Shown here one piece after another: positions 60,314-64,000 of a stretch of 64,000 nt of DNA (position 1 is the stretch's first letter; every line of letters starts with the position of its first letter). The notes beneath the pieces are model-generated. The model saw nothing but the letters and a program-made list of their open reading frames with translations, did not search any database and was not told the origin of the DNA. Location of the stretch: the NCBI GenBank assembly GCA_963712825.1, contig CAVQJP010000002.1, forward strand, positions 310,001 to 374,000, written 5' to 3'. Source of the DNA: AP-15 sp963712825. GTDB lineage: Bacteria > Pseudomonadota > Alphaproteobacteria > ATCC43930 > CGMCC-115725. Position numbers and translations under genes: made by a program.

Positions 60314-60817
60314 TTGACGGTCTTCTTTACCAGCGACACGCATTTCCGGCACGGCGGGGCGCTCGGGCTTTATCGCCGGCCGTTCGCGTCGGTCGCGGCA
60401 ATGGACGAAGCGCTGGTATCGCGCTGGAACGAGACGGTCGGAGCTGATGACGAGGTCTGGCATCTCGGCGATTTCGCGATCCGCCAGCCGGCCTTGGCGG
60501 CGGCGGAATTGCTGGCCAGACTGAACGGCAGGAAACACCTTGTCACCGGCAACAACGACCCGCCGGCGACAACCGGCCAGCCGTACTGGGCCAGCGTGCA
60601 GCCCTATGCCGAGACCGCGGTCGACGACGTCTTTCTGGTGTTGTGCCACTACCCGTTTCGCAGCTGGCACGGCATGGCCAAGGGCTGGCTCGATTTGCAC
60701 GGGCACAGCCACGGACGAATGAAGCCGCAGCCGCGGCAATTCGATGTCGGCGTCGATGTCTGGGATTTTCGCCCGGTCACGTTGACGCAAATTCTGGCCG
60801 GCCGCCGCCGTGGATAA
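60314..60817 (+). CDS. Calcineurin-like metallophosphoesterase
   Basis: A 167-aa protein; only a TTG start (60314) lies in frame before the motifs. All metal ligands are visible: VFFTSDTHFRHGG (Asp, His), VWHLGDFAIRQ (Asp), LVTGNNDPP (Asn), LVLCHYPFRSW (His) and LDLHGHSHGRM (two His). It is the compact single-domain phosphoesterase type often annotated as an MPE hydrolase. Substrate unknown. 16 bp after vapC. Confidence 0.85.
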   Translation: MTVFFTSDTHFRHGGALGLYRRPFASVAAMDEALVSRWNETVGADDEVWHLGDFAIRQPALAAAELLARLNGRKHLVTGNNDPPATTGQPYWASVQPYAETAVDDVFLVLCHYPFRSWHGMAKGWLDLHGHSHGRMKPQPRQFDVGVDVWDFRPVTLTQILAGRRRG

Positions 60818-60920
60818 AGCCGCTCGTCGCCAACAGCGGTTGATGCGATCGCGGCTGTGCCGATAAAACGGGAGAAGCGACGAGGGGTGGCCGCAAGCGG
60901 CGCGCCGCAAGGAGACGACG

Positions 60921-61880
60921 ATGACGCGACACTATCGACCCGACCTGCGGGAGCCGCCGATCCGCTATCCGGATCCCGGCATCAAAATTATCGACGCGCG
61001 CTTTTCGGCGCTGGTGCTGGGCAACGCCGCGATCGAGCGGATCGCGGGCGGCTGCCGCTTTACCGAGGGTCCGGTGTGGTTCGGCGACGGCAGATTTCTG
61101 CTGTGGAGCGACATTCCCAATGACCGGATCATGAAGTGGGAGGAGGAGACCGGCGCCGTCACCCTCTTTCGCCGGCCGTCGCATTACGCGAACGGCAACA
61201 CCCGCGATCGCCAGGGCCGGCTCGTCACCTGCGAGATGGACGCGCAGCGGCTGACCCGCACCGAATACGACGGCACAATCACCGTGCTTGCCGAGCGGTT
61301 TGACGGCAAGCAATTGACCGGGCCCAACGACGTCGTCGTCAAATCCGACGGCTCGATCTGGTTCAGCGACAACGGCGCCGGCATCCGCGGCAACTACCTC
61401 GGTCACAAGGCACCGGTCGAGCTGCCATACCGGGTCTACCGGATCGACCCGCGCAGCGGAGCGGTGACCGTCGCGGTCGGCGACATGGAGCGGCCGAACG
61501 GGCTCGCCTTTTCGCCCGATGAAAAGCGGCTTTACGTTGTCGACACCCCCGGCGGTCCAAAGACCGTGCATGTCTACGACATCGTCGACGACGGCACGCG
61601 GGCAGCGAACGGGCGGGTCTTTTTCGACGCGATGCCGGGCTACGCCGACGGCATCCGCGTCGATGTCGAGGGCAATGTGTGGTGCGGCTTTTCCGGCGGC
61701 GAAGGCGAGGACGGGGTCGCGGTCTTTGCCCCGGACGGCACCCTGATCGGCCGCATCTTCTTACCCGAGCGCTGCGCCAACGTCTGTTTCGGCGGCTTGA
61801 AGCGCAACCGCCTGTTCATGGCGGCGAGCCAGTCGGTCTATTCGCTCTATGTCGAAACCCAGGGCGCCGTAGGCGGGTGA
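60921..61880 (+). CDS. SMP-30/gluconolactonase-family hydrolase
   Basis: A 319-aa six-bladed propeller with RBS AAGGAG. Metal-site residues of the SMP-30 family: Glu in CRFTEGPVWFGDGR (~50), Asn in QLTGPNDVVVKSDGS (~138), Asn in MERPNGLAFSPDEKRLYV (~195) and Asp in MPGYADGIRVDVEGNVWC (~245). Family members hydrolyse sugar lactones. Near an HpcH/HpaI aldolase, it may serve a sugar-acid route, though the aldolase is on the other strand. Confidence 0.9.
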   Translation: MTRHYRPDLREPPIRYPDPGIKIIDARFSALVLGNAAIERIAGGCRFTEGPVWFGDGRFLLWSDIPNDRIMKWEEETGAVTLFRRPSHYANGNTRDRQGRLVTCEMDAQRLTRTEYDGTITVLAERFDGKQLTGPNDVVVKSDGSIWFSDNGAGIRGNYLGHKAPVELPYRVYRIDPRSGAVTVAVGDMERPNGLAFSPDEKRLYVVDTPGGPKTVHVYDIVDDGTRAANGRVFFDAMPGYADGIRVDVEGNVWCGFSGGEGEDGVAVFAPDGTLIGRIFLPERCANVCFGGLKRNRLFMAASQSVYSLYVETQGAVGG

Positions 61881-61942
61881 TCTGGCGCTTCGCCAGTGGA
61901 TCGTTGGCGCGAACCAGCGGGTTCGAGGCGGCAACGCGGCAG

Positions 61943-62410
61943 CTAGACTTGCGGTTGAGCACGGAGCGCGGCTTCGACTGCGGCATCGAGAGCCGAGAGG
62001 AAGCGCGAACGGTCGGCTTTGGTAAACGGAGCCGGGCCGCGCGAGGCCGCGCCGAGCTCGCGCAGATGCCGGGCGATCTCGCGGCCGGCCAGCAGATTTC
62101 CGATGTTGGCTTTGGTGAACGGCCGCCCGGTCGGTGACACGACCCGCGCGCCCTTGGCGAGACAGCGCGACGCCAACGGAATGTCGGCGGTGACGCAGAC
62201 ATCGGCGACCGCGATCCGATCGGCGATCCAGTCGTCAGCCGCGTCGGCGGTCTCGCCGACCACCACCATCCGCACATAAGACAGGCCCGGCGGGCGGATT
62301 GGCCGCGACCCGTTCGAGACGACATAGACGCCGTTCCCATGCCGCCCCGCTACTCGGTAGACCTCCTCACGCACCGGGCAGGCGTCCGCATCAACGTAGA
62401 TCTCGGTCAA
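61943..62410 (-). CDS. YaiI/YqxD (UPF0178) family protein
   Basis: A 155-aa protein. The frame is open to 62533, but those codons translate the palindromic repeat, so the TTG at 62410 (LTEIYVDADACPVREEVYRV) is preferred. NYN/PIN-like UPF0178 motifs: IYVDADACPVREE, VVVGETADAADDWIADRI, DVCVTADIPLASRCLAKGAR and FTKANIGNLLAGREI. It looks like a small RNA-nuclease-type fold; activity is unproven for the family as far as I know. Confidence 0.87.
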   Translation of the reverse strand: MTEIYVDADACPVREEVYRVAGRHGNGVYVVSNGSRPIRPPGLSYVRMVVVGETADAADDWIADRIAVADVCVTADIPLASRCLAKGARVVSPTGRPFTKANIGNLLAGREIARHLRELGAASRGPAPFTKADRSRFLSALDAAVEAALRAQPQV

Positions 62411-62431
62411 CCGACGCCCGTCAGCGCACTG

Positions 62432-62480
62432 GCCCTTCCCTCGCCCCGCCGGCAGGGAGAGGGCCGGGGTGAGGGGTGGC
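62432..62480. repeat. Palindromic intergenic repeat, copy 4
   Basis: CCCTTCCCTCGCCCCGCC-GGCAGGGAGAGGG plus the outer GGGGTGAGGGG arm. On the minus strand it would translate as LTPALSLPAGRG, the signature of this repeat class. It lies just upstream of the YaiI-like start and by the aldolase stop. Confidence 0.7.
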
Positions 62481-62486
62481 CATGGG

Positions 62487-63293
62487 TCAGTACGGGCTGG
62501 TGCTGCCGCCGGCGGGGGGCTTCGCCGGGGCATCCGAGCGCATCTCGGCGACCGCCGCCTGGCCGCCCATCGTCACAAAGCGGGTGTCGCCGCCGACCGT
62601 GACGAACATAAAGCCCATCTTGATCATCTGCTTGGCATAGGCGGGCGCGCCGCAATGGATGCCGGGCTTGACGCCGTGTTTTTTGCAGCCGTCGAGAACC
62701 TTTTTCAGAGCCGCCATCATCCATTCGTCGGGCTTGTCGCCGCCCGGCGAATAGCCATGGGAAATCGACAGGTCGGACGGGCCGACGTAAATGGCGTCGA
62801 GCCCCTTGACCGACAAGATCTGGTCGAGATTGTCGATCGCTTCAGCGGTTTCGATCATGCCGAAGGCGACGACGATGTCGTTGGCCTTGGCGTGGTAGTC
62901 GGCCCCGCCGTAAAGCGAGGCGCGGATCGGCCCCGAGCTGCGATGCCCGAGCGGCGCGTAGCGCATCGAGTCGACGAGCTTCTCGGCCTCGGCGCGGGTG
63001 TTGATCATCGGACAGATGATGCCGTAGGCCCCGGCGTCGAGCGCCTTTTGGATATGGGCCGGGTCGTTCCACGGCACCCGCACCAATGGCACCGTCTCGG
63101 TCGTCGAGATGCCCTGCAGCATCGTCACCATCATCTGGTAGTCGATCATGCCGTGCTGCATGTCGACGACCAGCGAGTCCCAGCCGTGATGGGCCATGAC
63201 CTCGGCCGAAAAGCTCGACGGGATGCCGAGCCAGCTATTGATCACAGGCTTGCCCGCCTGCCACAATTCCCGCACCCGATTTGCCCGCGCCAT
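62487..63293 (-). CDS. HpcH/HpaI-family aldolase
   Basis: A 268-aa class II aldolase with a strong RBS (AAAGGAGGG). Family landmarks: INSWLGIPSSFSAEVMAHHG, WDSLVVDMQHGMIDYQMMV (catalytic His region), VPLVRVPWNDPAHIQKALDA, YGIICPMINTRAEAEKLV, VVAFGMIETAEAIDNL (metal Glu) and AIYVGPSDLSISHGY (metal Asp). HpcH/HpaI enzymes cleave 2-keto-3-deoxy acids or 4-hydroxy-2-oxo acids into pyruvate and an aldehyde. A short Pro/Gly/Ser tail follows. Confidence 0.9.
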   Translation of the reverse strand: MARANRVRELWQAGKPVINSWLGIPSSFSAEVMAHHGWDSLVVDMQHGMIDYQMMVTMLQGISTTETVPLVRVPWNDPAHIQKALDAGAYGIICPMINTRAEAEKLVDSMRYAPLGHRSSGPIRASLYGGADYHAKANDIVVAFGMIETAEAIDNLDQILSVKGLDAIYVGPSDLSISHGYSPGGDKPDEWMMAALKKVLDGCKKHGVKPGIHCGAPAYAKQMIKMGFMFVTVGGDTRFVTMGGQAAVAEMRSDAPAKPPAGGSTSPY

Positions 63294-63373
63294 CCAACCC
63301 TCCTTTGCGATCCTCGGCCGCGATCCCGCCAGCTAAGGGCGCGCAAGTCAAGCCTGGCGGCTGTGGCGGAAAT

Positions 63374-64000
63374 TCAGGGTTGCGGGGCTGCGGACGCCGC
63401 TACCGCGGGGCGCAGCCGAGACCGCGTGTCTTGGGCGACGGCGTTCGCCGCTCGGAAGCGCCACAGAACGATATAGCTCCCAACCGGCATTTCGCTGACG
63501 GGTCGGCCCCAAGCGGCAAGCTCGCTGCGAAATTGGTCGAGCGCCGTTCCGTCGGGGCTGAGCCCGACCCGCCCATAGACCGCCCAAAGATTGTGACCCG
63601 ATGCGAGCTTGATCGCCTCCGGCATCCGCCAGGTCAGGATTACCCGATGCTGGTCAAGACCCGCTCGGGCCGCAAAAAACGACAGCACCAGACGCGAATA
63701 AGGACTGTCGAGCACGACGACGTCGCCGGGCTTGGCGGAAGCGGCGAGGTCGCTCGCCAGCAGGTCCCAGCGCGGCTTGGTCTCGTAGCCGTAATAGGGC
63801 GCCAAATTGATCAGGCACGCGGCCCCCAGCGCCGCCGCGATCGGGGCAAAGCGGGTGAAGCAGGACGAGCCCAGACCAGCGCCGGCCAGTATGAAGAACG
63901 GCGCCGCGCTCCACGCAAAATAGCGCGGCGCGAGCACCGGCACGGCGAGGGAGACGAGCAGCAAGCTCAGCGGCAGCACCAGCGCGGCGCTTGCGAGGAC
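63374..64000 (-). CDS. C-terminal part of a membrane protein, likely GT-C glycosyltransferase (cut by window edge)
   Basis: The frame is open through the window end (upstream codons read VLASAALVLPLSLLLVSLAV), so only the C-terminus is present. Two or three hydrophobic segments (LPLSLLLVSLAVPVLAPRYF; FFILAGAGLGSS; APIAAALGAACLINLAPYYG) precede a soluble domain (DLAASAKPGDVVVLDSPYSR). The pattern of RYFAWSAAPFFILAGAGL followed by a lumenal C-domain recalls dolichyl-phosphate-mannose-protein-mannosyltransferase-like (GT39/83) proteins. Partial, so only suggestive. Confidence 0.65.
   Translation of the reverse strand, partial: VLASAALVLPLSLLLVSLAVPVLAPRYFAWSAAPFFILAGAGLGSSCFTRFAPIAAALGAACLINLAPYYGYETKPRWDLLASDLAASAKPGDVVVLDSPYSRLVLSFFAARAGLDQHRVILTWRMPEAIKLASGHNLWAVYGRVGLSPDGTALDQFRSELAAWGRPVSEMPVGSYIVLWRFRAANAVAQDTRSRLRPAVAASAAPQP

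Noticed and set aside
1..64000. tRNA, rRNA, IS element or prophage genes
   Set aside because: I looked for TTCGA-type T-arms, transposase or integrase motifs and phage structural genes on both strands and found none convincing; a tRNA scan could still reveal one.

Overview
The window is very GC-rich, densely coded DNA from a bacterium, most likely an alphaproteobacterium of Rhodospirillales/Rhizobiales type. Pointers are a SAM-II riboswitch in front of metZ, a DUF2852 gene, a small IGHNRGPPLD-motif protein, the gene order LpoA-like / rsmI / yraN / BON lipoprotein, and palindromic intergenic repeats of the kind common in these genomes. No rRNA, tRNA, CRISPR array, phage or insertion sequence was recognised.

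Layout. 0-2 kb: edge-truncated nudC, an ArsR-type regulator, and a Phd antitoxin whose PIN toxin is a frameshifted remnant. 2-8 kb: a dipeptide/oligopeptide ABC importer operon (dppABCDF type), with palindromic repeats in two spacers and a one-base frameshift that makes dppD and dppF look like one fused ORF. 8-11 kb: an unrecognised His-rich protein and a type II NADH dehydrogenase. 11-18 kb: a tightly overlapping six-gene operon (ModA-like protein, b-type cytochrome, Tat-exported molybdopterin oxidoreductase, DUF2064 transferase, radical SAM/SPASM protein, family 2 glycosyltransferase) facing a large polytopic membrane protein. This is the best candidate for an undescribed pathway. 18-28 kb: a GH13 glycosidase, crotonase, VOC and NIPSNAP proteins, the LpoA-like/rsmI/yraN/BON block, and a luciferase-like monooxygenase.

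28-35 kb: a PEP-CTERM secreted protein behind a sigma-54 promoter match, then an operon of an 18-TPR O-GlcNAc-transferase-like protein and an 8-TPR sulfotransferase. 35-44 kb: a double-length CoA transferase, a lipocalin-like protein, a hybrid histidine kinase, a MetE-like protein, two tandem luciferase-like monooxygenases separated by a 131-bp MITE-like palindromic element, and an alpha/beta hydrolase. 45-49 kb: two unrecognised envelope proteins and metZ under a SAM-II riboswitch with a terminator. 49-57 kb: methyltransferase, GNAT, sulfotransferase, class III aminotransferase, DUF4239 protein, TauD-type dioxygenase and TAXI binding protein. 57-60 kb: DUF2852 protein, a TetR gene with an in-frame stop, a broken isoprenylcysteine-methyltransferase-like gene, and an intact VapBC pair. 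60-64 kb: phosphoesterase, SMP-30 lactonase, YaiI-like protein, HpcH/HpaI aldolase, and an edge-truncated membrane protein.

At least five genes carry frameshifts or a nonsense codon. This could be real decay or residual assembly indels, and raw reads would decide. Family assignments come from reading the translations and recalled family motifs; no database search was run.
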